Shown piece after piece: positions 16,347 to 23,876 of a stretch of 38,337 bases of DNA; within the stretch, counting starts at the first letter, position 1, and each line of letters begins with the position of its first letter. The DNA lies in assembly GCA_016283755.1 (NCBI GenBank), contig JAEENO010000009.1:1-38337 (forward strand). The letters are read 5' to 3'. The DNA is from Lachnospiraceae bacterium (lineage in GTDB: Bacteria; Bacillota; Clostridia; Lachnospirales; Lachnospiraceae). A program made the translations under genes and the position numbers. A model generated the notes under the pieces. It was not told the DNA's origin and made no database searches. It worked only from the letters and a program-made list of their open reading frames with translations.

Positions 16347-17449
16347 AGAGAAGAGCGATCGGAATCTTGGAAGAAGGCGGAGAAATCTATATTAACGATG
16401 CTTCGGACGGTCGCGTTAAAGAAGCTATAAGAACTGTTATATCAACAGAGCAGCATAAGGAAGGGATGAGTTTCTATGAATGGGAAAAGGCAGAAAAGAG
16501 GCTATATTATGCGATGCGGGGGTACGACGTGATCGAGGAGCTTATGGAAGATGAAGAAGTCTCGGAGATAATGATTAACGGTATGGAATCAATCTTCTAT
16601 GAGAAGAACGGCGTAATAAGGAAGTTTTCCGAGAATTTTGAATCGGAAGACGACTTATATCTTATGATAGAGAGGATTGTCTCTAAGCATAACAGAAAAG
16701 TCAATCTTAAGGAACCGATAGTTGACACCAAATGTCCGGATGGAAGCCGTGTACATGTTGTATTGCCTCCGGTATCGGTTACAGGGCCTGTTGTCACCAT
16801 AAGAAAGTTTCTTAATAAGGCAAGAACACTTAACGATCTTATAGCCTGTAGCGGAATATCGGAAGCGGCAGCAGGATTTTTGAAGAATGCGATAAGAGAT
16901 AGAAAGACAATTCTGATATCGGGCGGAACATCTTCAGGTAAGACCACGCTTTTGAATGCTTTGATAGACGAGATAGACGAAGGGGAAAGGATAATAACCA
17001 TTGAAGATTCCGCAGAATTAAAGCTTGACGGAAGGGAGAATGCAATATCGCTTGAATGCAGGAATAAGACTGCAGAGGGTGTGGGTGAGATTACCTTAAG
17101 AGATTTAATCAAGGCGTCGTTACGAATGCGTCCCGACAGAATTATAGTAGGAGAGGTAAGAGGTGCTGAAGCCTTAGATCTTATGCAGGCACTTAATACG
17201 GGACATGAAGGTTCATTATGTACACTTCATGCAAATTCCTGTAAAGATGCGATTTTACGACTTAAGATACTTATGCTTATGGGAATGGAGCTTCCGATGG
17301 ATGCCATTTTGTCGCAGATTGTCGCGGGTATTGATTATATAGTGCAGATGAAAAGGGATTCATGTGGAAAAAGAGAGGTGAACGAGATCATAAAATTATG
17401 CAGAGTGGAAAATGGAGAGATTATATCGGAAAAAATAGATATAAGTTAG
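16325..17449 (+). CDS. tadA: Tad secretion ATPase TadA (CpaF family)
   Basis: This is the hexameric motor ATPase of the Flp pilus, 374 residues, cytosolic at the inner face of the membrane. Clear motifs are an N-terminal region with VSEIMINGMESIFYEKNG, the Walker A ISGGTSSGKTTLLNAL (about 199-214), IITIEDSAELKL (Asp box), and RMRPDRIIVGEVRGAEALDL (His/Walker B region) followed by TGHEGSLCTLHANS. All catalytic residues are present. It overlaps the preceding gene by 22 bases and the next by 88 bases. The length is slightly shorter than proteobacterial CpaF, as is usual for clostridial forms. Confidence 0.93.
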   Translation: MPNYGELKRRAIGILEEGGEIYINDASDGRVKEAIRTVISTEQHKEGMSFYEWEKAEKRLYYAMRGYDVIEELMEDEEVSEIMINGMESIFYEKNGVIRKFSENFESEDDLYLMIERIVSKHNRKVNLKEPIVDTKCPDGSRVHVVLPPVSVTGPVVTIRKFLNKARTLNDLIACSGISEAAAGFLKNAIRDRKTILISGGTSSGKTTLLNALIDEIDEGERIITIEDSAELKLDGRENAISLECRNKTAEGVGEITLRDLIKASLRMRPDRIIVGEVRGAEALDLMQALNTGHEGSLCTLHANSCKDAILRLKILMLMGMELPMDAILSQIVAGIDYIVQMKRDSCGKREVNEIIKLCRVENGEIISEKIDIS

Positions 17450-18156
17450 AAGATTCTTTTCTAATGTATGCGGTAGCTGCAGCAGGATTGATACTAGTCT
17501 CATATCTATTCTTCTCGGATATAAGATTTGCAGCGATTTTGTCGGTGCTTTTGATTCCTTATACAAAATTTGCCGGAGATGCCAGGAAAAAGAAGAAAAA
17601 GAAAGCGTTCTGCCTTGATTTTAAAGAGTTTTTACAGATGTTTGAGGCGGAAATAGCTGCGGGGACGTCGCCTGAGAGCGCAGTTAATGAGATAGCAGAG
17701 GGAATCGCGGAGAGAGTCTCAGAGAAAGCTCTTATTATAGGAGACCTAAAGCGCCTAAATAAAAGACTTATGCTTGGAATGTCTATAGAAGAGAGTTTAA
17801 CAGAATGGGCAAAAGAGCGAAGGGAAGAGCATCTTTTAATGTTCTCCGAGGTGTTTTCATACGGTAAGAGAACGGGTAAGAATATCGCGGAACTTACCTT
17901 TAAGATGGAGGAGATGATAAGTAATGACATCGAGAATGCGGAGGAAGCGCGTAATATTATGTCGGAAGCAACGATGGAGCAAAGGATCATGTCTTTTATG
18001 CCGGTATTTTTCTTAATCTATATAAGGGCGACAACAGGCGATTATCTTGATGTTATCTATAAAAGCGCAGGAGGATACGTATTTATGGGAATGTGCTTAA
18101 GTCTATATATCGCGTCGGTTATCTGGGGCATAAAAATTACGGAGGAAGAGACTTGA
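17362..18156 (+). CDS. tadB: Tad pilus membrane platform protein TadB (T2SSF domain)
   Basis: This is one of the paired inner-membrane platform proteins, 264 residues, with hydrophobic segments at about 35-68 and 205-255. The type II secretion F domain between them includes EFLQMFEAEIAAGTSPESAV, the family's characteristic glycine-rich helix turn, and SLTEWAKERREEHLLMFSEV. The ATG at 17362 follows AAAAGGGA and overlaps tadA by 88 bases. An internal ATG at 17398 is an alternative start without a nearby ribosome binding site. The end overlaps the TTG start of tadC. Confidence 0.85.
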   Translation: MWKKRGERDHKIMQSGKWRDYIGKNRYKLEDSFLMYAVAAAGLILVSYLFFSDIRFAAILSVLLIPYTKFAGDARKKKKKKAFCLDFKEFLQMFEAEIAAGTSPESAVNEIAEGIAERVSEKALIIGDLKRLNKRLMLGMSIEESLTEWAKERREEHLLMFSEVFSYGKRTGKNIAELTFKMEEMISNDIENAEEARNIMSEATMEQRIMSFMPVFFLIYIRATTGDYLDVIYKSAGGYVFMGMCLSLYIASVIWGIKITEEET

Positions 18157-18821
18157 AGCTAAAAAACGAAATAATTGCATCTGTAAAGGCGCTTAAGGTT
18201 CGGCTTATCATAATCGGAATCGCAACGTTATTAATGACGGTATTATCAAAACTTGTTATGCCGCATGGTGATAAAAGACCGATACTAATGCTTGTTTTAG
18301 GGGTTTTGATAGCGGGACTTCTTGTGGCCAATCGTATTCAAAAAGAAAAAGAGAGTCGAAAAGAGAAGGAGACCTTGTTAAAGGAGAGGTATCCAAAGGT
18401 TGTCTACGCGCTTACGGCATTTACGGAGGGAGGAATGAGCGCAAGAGAAGCGTTAAAGCGCATCGCAAGACGCGATGTAGCGGGGGAAGGTTTTCTATAT
18501 GATGAGCTTAAGCTTCTAAACTATGAATTAGATAACGGATTAAGCTTGGAAAAAGCATTGCTTAAATTCGCGGGAAGAGTACGGGTTAATGAATACAAGA
18601 AACTTGCCGGATTATTGATACAGAACGAAAGAAAGGGCAGCGTTAAATTATCCGAAGTATTGGCGATGGAGTTAATTGAAGCGGATAACAATAAGATACG
18701 TCTTATCAAGGAAAAGAGCGAAAAGAGAAAGGTGAAGATGCTTATTCCGATAACGATGCTTTTATTCGTGGTTGTATTGATTCTTATGGGACCGGCATTT
18801 ATCCAATTAAAAAGTATGTAA
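18153..18821 (+). CDS. tadC: Tad pilus membrane platform protein TadC (T2SSF domain)
   Basis: The second platform protein has 222 residues from TTG 18153. This start is preferred over an ATG at 18093 because GGAGG (18141-18145) lies 7 bases upstream and the TTG overlaps the TGA of tadB (TTGA), a typical coupling arrangement. Two hydrophobic segments near the N-terminus (LRLIIIGIATLLMTVLSKLV-like and ILMLVLGVLIAGLLVANRI) are followed by the T2SSF domain with YALTAFTEGGMSAREALKRI, and a C-terminal membrane segment (MLIPITMLLFVVVLILMGPA) completes it. It partners TadB to form the base through which pilin is extruded by TadA. Confidence 0.85.
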   Translation: MKLKNEIIASVKALKVRLIIIGIATLLMTVLSKLVMPHGDKRPILMLVLGVLIAGLLVANRIQKEKESRKEKETLLKERYPKVVYALTAFTEGGMSAREALKRIARRDVAGEGFLYDELKLLNYELDNGLSLEKALLKFAGRVRVNEYKKLAGLLIQNERKGSVKLSEVLAMELIEADNNKIRLIKEKSEKRKVKMLIPITMLLFVVVLILMGPAFIQLKSM

Positions 18822-18838
18822 TATAAGGAGAAAGAAAA

Positions 18839-19012
18839 ATGGGATTTTGGAAGAAATTGAAATTAGACGAGGATGGTATCACAACGGTTGAATTGATTCT
18901 TATTTTGGTCGTGCTTATTGCTCTTGTTTTAATCTTTAAAGAGCAGCTTGTAGAGCTTGTTAACGGTATATTCGATACCATAACGAAGGGTGCGGGCGAG
19001 ATAAGTGCGTAG
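18839..19012 (+). CDS. flp: Flp-type (type IVb) major pilin precursor
   Basis: This is a 57-residue prepilin. The N-terminus MGFWKKLKLDEDG is a short positively charged leader ending in Gly13; cleavage would leave ITTVELILILVVLIALVLIF with the obligatory Glu at mature position 5. The hydrophobic helix and the short polar tail ending GAGEISA fit Flp1-type pilins. AAGGAG at 18825-18830 precedes the ATG. Its place right after tadC and between two prepilin peptidase genes supports its role as the pilus subunit. The stop overlaps the GTG of the next gene. Confidence 0.9.
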   Translation: MGFWKKLKLDEDGITTVELILILVVLIALVLIFKEQLVELVNGIFDTITKGAGEISA

Positions 19013-20456
19013 ATTACATAAGAAAAAAGGCGTAATAACGGTTTTTTCCGCTGTTAGTTTTGCTCTAACCGTATCATTATTCTTAAGTTTATTGGAAAGT
19101 GCGAGAATACAGGGAATGAGGTATTTTTATCCGGAATATGTCCACCTTCAGGCGGAAAACGTATTAGCGCATTACGATACGGATATATATGAGAGATTCG
19201 GACTTTTCGGGCGTCTTAACGACGGAATGATTGAAGATACATTAAATGAATATCTTAATCGTGAGGAAGAGCTTAACGAAAGGGACCTATTACGAGGGAA
19301 AAGTGCAAATGTTGAGACTTTAAACTATAAGCTTATGACGGATGATGAAGGTAAAGCTTTTCAGCATCTGGCGGCATCTTATATGAAATCGATTATTCCG
19401 GATGTCTTTTCGGATAAGGCGGATGAACTTATGGATAATTTCAGTTCCATAGCGGAGTATATCGACGGAAGCAAGATTCTGGGGCTTATAGATAAGGCGG
19501 TTGATGCGGTTTTACGTGCACTTGCAATTGCGCAGAGCATGCTTTATAAGATGGAAACCGATGCAGACGGTAATGAGATAACTGTCGAAGATCCGGAGAT
19601 CAGAGCAATAATCGATCGGCTTAACAGTTGTGAAATACTCGAAGCAAAGAACAGAATAGAGCATTTTTCGCTTTTAAATCTTATTCCTTCAGGATTAAGT
19701 ATATCAAAAGGAAGAAAGCTATATTACGACCCGATAGAAAAGCGCGAATTAAGGCGAGGTACGATGGAGCCTATATTAACCGACAGAATTGAATATGCAT
19801 TGATGCTTTTATACGCGCGATCTACGCTTAAAAGTTATCTGGATCAGTATGCGAACTTTTCCGAAGATGAGGAAGGCGAAGAGAATAAGGACGGGCTTAT
19901 CTATGAGCTTGAATATGTATGTGCGGGACATGATACTGATGAAGAGAATTTATCTCATACCGTTAAGAAGATATATATATTAAGGACCGCGGTGCGCTTT
20001 ATGACCAATATGGTAGATGCAAGAAAGCTTGCGACCGCAGAGAGTCTTGCCACAATGCTTGTTGGATTTACAGGATTATTGTTCCTTATACCCATAGTTA
20101 AGACGGGATTAATTATATGCTGGTCTCTTATGGAAGCCGTTACCGACTGTAAGGTTTTACTTTCGGGTAAAAGGGTTGCGCTTGTACCGTACGTTAACGC
20201 TGATGTTGTGCAGCTTAATTATGTCGAGCATGTAGCACTTCTTCTTGTATCGAAGGGAACAAAGACGATGAGTTACAGGATTATGGATATTATTGAAGAG
20301 TATTCGCGTGAAAAAATGGATGACATGATAGTTGCCATAGAAGGCAATGTATCGATACATACGGATTTTAAGATTGCGAGGGCAATTCTTATGATTCCTG
20401 TGCCGCTTAAAGGCGTTAACGATACTTATGATTATTACAGTAAATATTACAGATAG
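19005..20456 (+). CDS. TadG-like pilus-associated protein (DUF5702 family)
   Basis: This is a 483-residue membrane protein. The N-terminus RRLHKKKGVITVFSAVSFAL resembles a class III leader (charged, Gly, then a hydrophobic helix), anchoring a large domain outside the membrane (residues 35-340). A second hydrophobic region lies at about 345-375 (SLATMLVGFTGLLFLIPIVK), and EAVTDCKVLLSGKRVALVP follows, a signature I associate with the DUF5702 proteins of clostridial Tad loci. It starts at GTG 19005, overlapping the flp stop, with only a weak GGGCGAG upstream, so translation probably couples to flp. Its role as pseudopilin or surface tip/assembly factor is inferred from location. Confidence 0.7.
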   Translation: MRRLHKKKGVITVFSAVSFALTVSLFLSLLESARIQGMRYFYPEYVHLQAENVLAHYDTDIYERFGLFGRLNDGMIEDTLNEYLNREEELNERDLLRGKSANVETLNYKLMTDDEGKAFQHLAASYMKSIIPDVFSDKADELMDNFSSIAEYIDGSKILGLIDKAVDAVLRALAIAQSMLYKMETDADGNEITVEDPEIRAIIDRLNSCEILEAKNRIEHFSLLNLIPSGLSISKGRKLYYDPIEKRELRRGTMEPILTDRIEYALMLLYARSTLKSYLDQYANFSEDEEGEENKDGLIYELEYVCAGHDTDEENLSHTVKKIYILRTAVRFMTNMVDARKLATAESLATMLVGFTGLLFLIPIVKTGLIICWSLMEAVTDCKVLLSGKRVALVPYVNADVVQLNYVEHVALLLVSKGTKTMSYRIMDIIEEYSREKMDDMIVAIEGNVSIHTDFKIARAILMIPVPLKGVNDTYDYYSKYYR

Positions 20457-20462
20457 AAAGGA

Positions 20463-20616
20463 GGTTTGGTCCGGATGTTCCTCGGATTTTCTATACATCT
20501 CTCTTACGGTGAATCTACCGGGATATTTCATTATTTGAATTCTCTCTTTGTAACGAACACACAAATCAAAAATAATACTACCCATAATACAATCCGGGGA
20601 ACATCCGGGCCAAGCC
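20463..20616 (+). repeat. 26-bp imperfect inverted repeat containing a start codon
   Basis: The left arm 20463-20488 and right arm 20591-20616 are complementary at 23 of 26 positions, separated by 102 bases. The three mismatches (T20465/G20614, T20470/G20609, T20482/G20597) would all be G-U pairs in the plus-strand RNA, giving an uninterrupted 26-bp helix. The left arm includes the last two G residues of the AAAGGAGG ribosome binding site and the whole ATG at 20475. It could be a small inverted-repeat element (MITE-like) or a translational switch. No target duplication is evident at its edges. Confidence 0.75.
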
Positions 20617-21326
20617 GCAAAAAAGGAGGGCTTACCGCGGAAGCCGCGATTGCTTCGTTAATTACAATGCTAGCGCTTTTATCGGTATTGCTTGTTTTCG
20701 TTGCTATGAAGAAGCAGGTTGCGATAACACGCGTCATGTATGAAGCATGTGAAGATGTAAAGATATATACCGGTACGCTCGATAAGCCACAAGCAGTCGC
20801 CGCAATTATTGCTGACAGTAAGGTAAGAGCGGTAAGTAAAGGCGTGGGGAATGCGCACTTTACAGCGGTAATTAAGGATGGAGCGCTTCATTATTCGGGA
20901 GGATTTCGACTTAAGATACCGTTTTTTAAGCTTGGGACGGAAGGCATATATCTTAAAAGGACTTTAATAATAGAGCTTTTTGATGGTAACAGCGAAGAAG
21001 AGGATGCACATTATGTCTATATTACCAAGTACGGAACGGTATATCACGAATTTTTAACCTGTAAGCATCTTAATATTACAATAATCGGAATACCTGCATC
21101 GGAAATTGCGGGACATCGCAATAAAAACGGTGGAAAGTATAAGCCTTGCGAATACTGCGCAAGTAAAAAGGGTGAAGGAACGGTTTATATAACACCGGAA
21201 GGTGACAGATACCATACAAAAAAGGATTGCAGAGGACTACTTAGAAATATCAGAAAGGTAAAGTTAAGTGATGTTATTGACACTCATGCCCCGTGTTCGG
21301 ACTGCGGACATCTGGCAGATTATTGA
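20475..21326 (+). CDS. TadE-like pilus protein with tandem Cys/His metal-binding-like modules
   Basis: The protein has 283 residues from ATG 20475; AAAGGAGG (20457-20464) is 10 bases upstream, whereas an in-frame TTG at 20466 is too close. The leader is unusually long (about 52 residues) and ends RKKGG before LTAEAAIASLITMLALLSVL, a class III pilin-like helix with Glu at position 4 of the mature chain. The exported C-terminal part carries two similar modules: Y190-H191...C196 with C225-x2-C228, and Y246-H247...C252 with C274-x2-C277, each preceded by VYIT. They resemble the Ada-type zinc-binding pattern. The inverted repeat at 20463-20616 encodes most of the leader. Function is probably a minor pilin; the metal binding is inference. 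Confidence 0.75.
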   Translation: MFLGFSIHLSYGESTGIFHYLNSLFVTNTQIKNNTTHNTIRGTSGPSRKKGGLTAEAAIASLITMLALLSVLLVFVAMKKQVAITRVMYEACEDVKIYTGTLDKPQAVAAIIADSKVRAVSKGVGNAHFTAVIKDGALHYSGGFRLKIPFFKLGTEGIYLKRTLIIELFDGNSEEEDAHYVYITKYGTVYHEFLTCKHLNITIIGIPASEIAGHRNKNGGKYKPCEYCASKKGEGTVYITPEGDRYHTKKDCRGLLRNIRKVKLSDVIDTHAPCSDCGHLADY

Positions 21327-21756
21327 ATTGATAAAGTATCTTATGCTTTTGGCGATCTTGCTTCGGGAAACCATAAGGGATATAAGGGAGCGGGAGATCG
21401 ATATAGGTGTACCGATAGCATATGGTATTATTGCGTTTATATCTAATTTTATTCCGGGGCAGGGAGATATCCTCTCATGCCTGGGAGGGGCCGGCATTGG
21501 TGCAATAGTACTTGTTATCGCATATCTAAAGCGCGAGAGCATAGGGATCGGTGATGGGATTATGTTAATCGTAACGGGAGCAGCGCTCGGAACATATCTT
21601 AATCTTATTCTCATAATAAGAACCGCGCTTCTTGCAGGAATAGGTGCAATTACCCTAATCATTATAAGAAAAAGGAGGAAGATGGCAGCAGATACCATGC
21701 CTTTAATGCCATATATATTGCTGTCTTATATAAGTATATGCGTAAGATTTGTGTGA
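21268..21756 (+). CDS. Second prepilin peptidase, A24 family
   Basis: This is a hydrophobic 162-residue A24-type aspartic peptidase. The catalytic contexts are RETIRDIREREIDIG (first Asp) and ESIGIGDGIM (GxGD). Four or five membrane helices are apparent, for example IPIAYGIIAFI-like and GAGIGAIVLVIAYL. GTG at 21268 or ATG at 21271 are alternative starts behind AAAGG at about 21254-21258. A further in-frame ATG at 21340 would give a compact family-like N-terminus, but without a ribosome binding site. It overlaps the TadE-like gene by 59 bases. It is a different protein from the peptidase at 15121, with little visible similarity beyond the motifs. Confidence 0.8.
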   Translation: MMLLTLMPRVRTADIWQIIELIKYLMLLAILLRETIRDIREREIDIGVPIAYGIIAFISNFIPGQGDILSCLGGAGIGAIVLVIAYLKRESIGIGDGIMLIVTGAALGTYLNLILIIRTALLAGIGAITLIIIRKRRKMAADTMPLMPYILLSYISICVRFV

Positions 21757-22076
21757 AAGGAACGGTTACCGTGGAGGCTGCCGTTATTGTATCAATATAT
21801 GTAATACTGTTGTCTTCTCTTATGTCATATGCTTTTACGGGGCATAAAGACATAGTAGAGACAGCATCATTTGAATTAAAGAAGCCGTTATATTCGGTAT
21901 ATCAGATATTATCAATAAAACATATCGGAGGGGAATTGTATGAGAAGTTTGGACAAAGAGATAGTAAGGAAGAGAAATATGTCGGAGAGCTACCGCGTTA
22001 TAACACCGGATATAGCATCGGTAAAAGTCTTCGAAGTAGGGATGATGACGGAATGCAACATAAGATCGCTGCTTAA
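21738..22076 (+). CDS. Small TadE-like pilus protein
   Basis: This is a 112-residue protein. MRKICVKG then TVTVEAAVIVSIYVILLSSL is a class III leader with cleavage after Gly8 and Glu at mature position 5, so a pilin-like minor subunit. It starts within the end of the second prepilin peptidase gene with no clear ribosome binding site, implying coupling. The last 46 residues are encoded in sequence that also codes, in another frame, for the N-terminus of the next gene (21940-22076). This tail (DSKEEKYVGELPRYNTGYSI) has no recognisable family character, so an ancestral stop may have been lost by frameshift. Confidence 0.65.
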   Translation: MRKICVKGTVTVEAAVIVSIYVILLSSLMSYAFTGHKDIVETASFELKKPLYSVYQILSIKHIGGELYEKFGQRDSKEEKYVGELPRYNTGYSIGKSLRSRDDDGMQHKIAA

Positions 22077-22803
22077 GATGGATGCGATGGTTCTGTCCGG
22101 TGGAGTCAGCTATAACTATAAGATAAGCGGCTTACTATCTCTTGATAATGTAAGAAAGAGCGGGAAGCTTACGGGAGAAGTCGTAAATACGCTTTTTAAA
22201 AGTCTATATAATTGTTTTGATGAAATTGCGGATTATATGCTGACACCGGGGAATATACTTCTTATGCAAAGCGAGGTCTTTTTTACGGATGACTTACGAA
22301 AAGCGCTTTTTATGTATGTTCCGAAAGAGGAGGCTGAGCCTATGAGTAACGAGGAGATAATAGACTTTGCGGAAGAGATTCTTAATACGGCAGAGAATAT
22401 AGACAGAGAAGTGATTATGTATATGTATACGCTTATCTGCGAATTAAAGGAAGAAAACGGCACATTAAAAACCGCAATAGAAAAGGCAGCGAGAATAACT
22501 TTTTCGGAAGAGGCAAAAGAAGTAAAGAAAGAGAAGCCGATGAAGAGTGTTCGCGTCGAGAAGGTTTTACCTGAAGAAGAAAAAGACCCTTCATTGGAAG
22601 AGATAAGAAAGGCTGATGAAAAGGCTAAGAAGAAAGCAAAGAGGCAGAAGAAAAAGAATGAAGTAATAAGCGAGCGAAAGAAAAAGCTCCTGGAGTATAT
22701 GGACTTCTCATTTACAAAGCATGACAAGTTTAACGAGAAGAAGGAAGATTTTAACGAAGAAGATTATGAAGAGAAAGACTCTGAGTTAGTCTATCTTGCT
22801 TGA
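21940..22803 (+). CDS. DUF6382-like cytosolic protein of the Tad locus
   Basis: This is a 287-residue protein, last in the pilus locus. Residues 1-170 (ITPDIASVKVFEVGMMTECN, GVSYNYKISGLLSLDNVRKS) resemble the DUF6382 domain that I recall at the N-terminus of clostridial FHA-domain proteins encoded with Tad genes. No FHA domain follows here; instead there is a Lys/Glu-rich tail (about 185-287) with DEKAKKKAKRQKKKNEVISE. There is no signal peptide or membrane segment. CGGAGGGG just upstream gives a strong ribosome binding site at 21940, despite the 137-base overlap with the preceding frame. The family name is from memory; the gene itself is well supported. Confidence 0.65.
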   Translation: MRSLDKEIVRKRNMSESYRVITPDIASVKVFEVGMMTECNIRSLLKMDAMVLSGGVSYNYKISGLLSLDNVRKSGKLTGEVVNTLFKSLYNCFDEIADYMLTPGNILLMQSEVFFTDDLRKALFMYVPKEEAEPMSNEEIIDFAEEILNTAENIDREVIMYMYTLICELKEENGTLKTAIEKAARITFSEEAKEVKKEKPMKSVRVEKVLPEEEKDPSLEEIRKADEKAKKKAKRQKKKNEVISERKKKLLEYMDFSFTKHDKFNEKKEDFNEEDYEEKDSELVYLA

Positions 22804-22828
22804 CTATTACCCCGTTGGATTTTATACT
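22800..22828 (+). promoter_or_regulatory. SigA-type promoter for the flavodoxin/SCP2-murG-pgi operon
   Basis: TTGACT (22800-22805), 17 bases and TATACT (22823-22828) begin at the stop codon of the pilus locus. Between promoter and gene lies a short palindrome CGATA-ACG-TATCG (22848-22860), directly before the TAAGGAG ribosome binding site. Confidence 0.65.
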
Positions 22829-22873
22829 TTAAGGTAGGTATTTATATCGATAACGTATCGTAAGGAGTACAGG

Positions 22874-23866
22874 ATGAAGATTAATATCTACTACGGAGGA
22901 AGAGGATTACTTGATGATCCTACCATATATGTAATCAATAAAATGACCGAAGTTTTGGAAGAACTTCGCGTTAAAGTAGAGAGATTCAATATATATGAGC
23001 AGAAGAATTCAATATCTACCTTGCCGCAGACCTTAAAGGATGCTGACGGCGTTATATTCGCAACAACCGTGGAGTGGCTCGGAATAGGCGGCTATATGCA
23101 TCAGTTTCTTGATGCCTGCTGGTTATATGCGGATAAGGAAAAGATTAAGAACTTATATATGCAGCCGGTTGTAATGTCTACAACATACGGCGAGAGAGAA
23201 GCATATCTTACGCTTACGGGTGCATGGGATACCTTGGGAGGTCTTCCTTGCAGCGGTATAAGCGGATATGTAGAGGATCTTACATTATTTGAGCTTAACA
23301 AAGATTATACGTTAATTATAGAAAAGAAGGCAGAGACTTTATATAGAACCATTTCTCAGAATATAAGAAGCCTCCCTTCATCATCACAGGCTGTTAACCG
23401 CACTGTTGCAAGAGCACAGCAGTTAGAGCTTACGCCGCAGGAGTCGGAGCAGTTATCAAAGTTTGTATCGGATGACGAATACGTAAAGCAGCAGAAGCAG
23501 GACTTGGCAGAACTTACTTCAATGTTCAAGGAAAAGATCGGTAAGGACGATCACGATGAAGAGACCGAGTACATAATAGAGTTTGAGTCACATTTCGTTC
23601 CGCAGGAAGGAAAGAATATGACATTTTCCTTTATGATAGGTGGTAAGAAGAAGTCACTTATCATAGAGACTCTCGGTAAGGAATTATCGGTTCGTTACGG
23701 ACAGATTAATCATGCGGATCAGTACATAAGGATAACGCCTGATGTACTTGAAGGAATATTGGACGGAAGAATGACTTTCCAGAAGGCATTTATGACAGGC
23801 CAGTTACAGGCCAAGGGCGATTTCCGTCTTATGAGCGATCTTGATAAGATGTTTATATTTACGTAG
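22874..23866 (+). CDS. Flavodoxin-like NAD(P)H-dependent oxidoreductase with C-terminal SCP2 domain
   Basis: This is a 330-residue cytosolic protein. Residues 1-155 form a flavodoxin-like fold of the NADPH-dependent FMN reductase type (YYGGRGLLDDPTIYVINKMT, DADGVIFATTVEWLGIGGYM, VVMSTTYGEREAYLTLTGAW). After a Gln-rich helical linker (165-235), residues about 235-330 match an SCP2 sterol-carrier-like domain (KNMTFSFMIGGKKKSLIIET, ILDGRMTFQKAFMTGQLQAK). Two-domain proteins of this kind are common in clostridia; substrate and physiological role are unknown. TAAGGAG lies just before the ATG. The next gene starts 10 bases after its stop. Confidence 0.85.
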   Translation: MKINIYYGGRGLLDDPTIYVINKMTEVLEELRVKVERFNIYEQKNSISTLPQTLKDADGVIFATTVEWLGIGGYMHQFLDACWLYADKEKIKNLYMQPVVMSTTYGEREAYLTLTGAWDTLGGLPCSGISGYVEDLTLFELNKDYTLIIEKKAETLYRTISQNIRSLPSSSQAVNRTVARAQQLELTPQESEQLSKFVSDDEYVKQQKQDLAELTSMFKEKIGKDDHDEETEYIIEFESHFVPQEGKNMTFSFMIGGKKKSLIIETLGKELSVRYGQINHADQYIRITPDVLEGILDGRMTFQKAFMTGQLQAKGDFRLMSDLDKMFIFT

Positions 23867-23876
23867 GAGGATTAAG

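Noticed and set aside
22233-22727. 164-codon minus-strand frame rich in Phe and Ser
   Set aside because: It is the antisense of the Lys/Glu-rich tail of the gene at 21940; AAG/GAA repeats read backwards give CTT/TTC-rich open frames.
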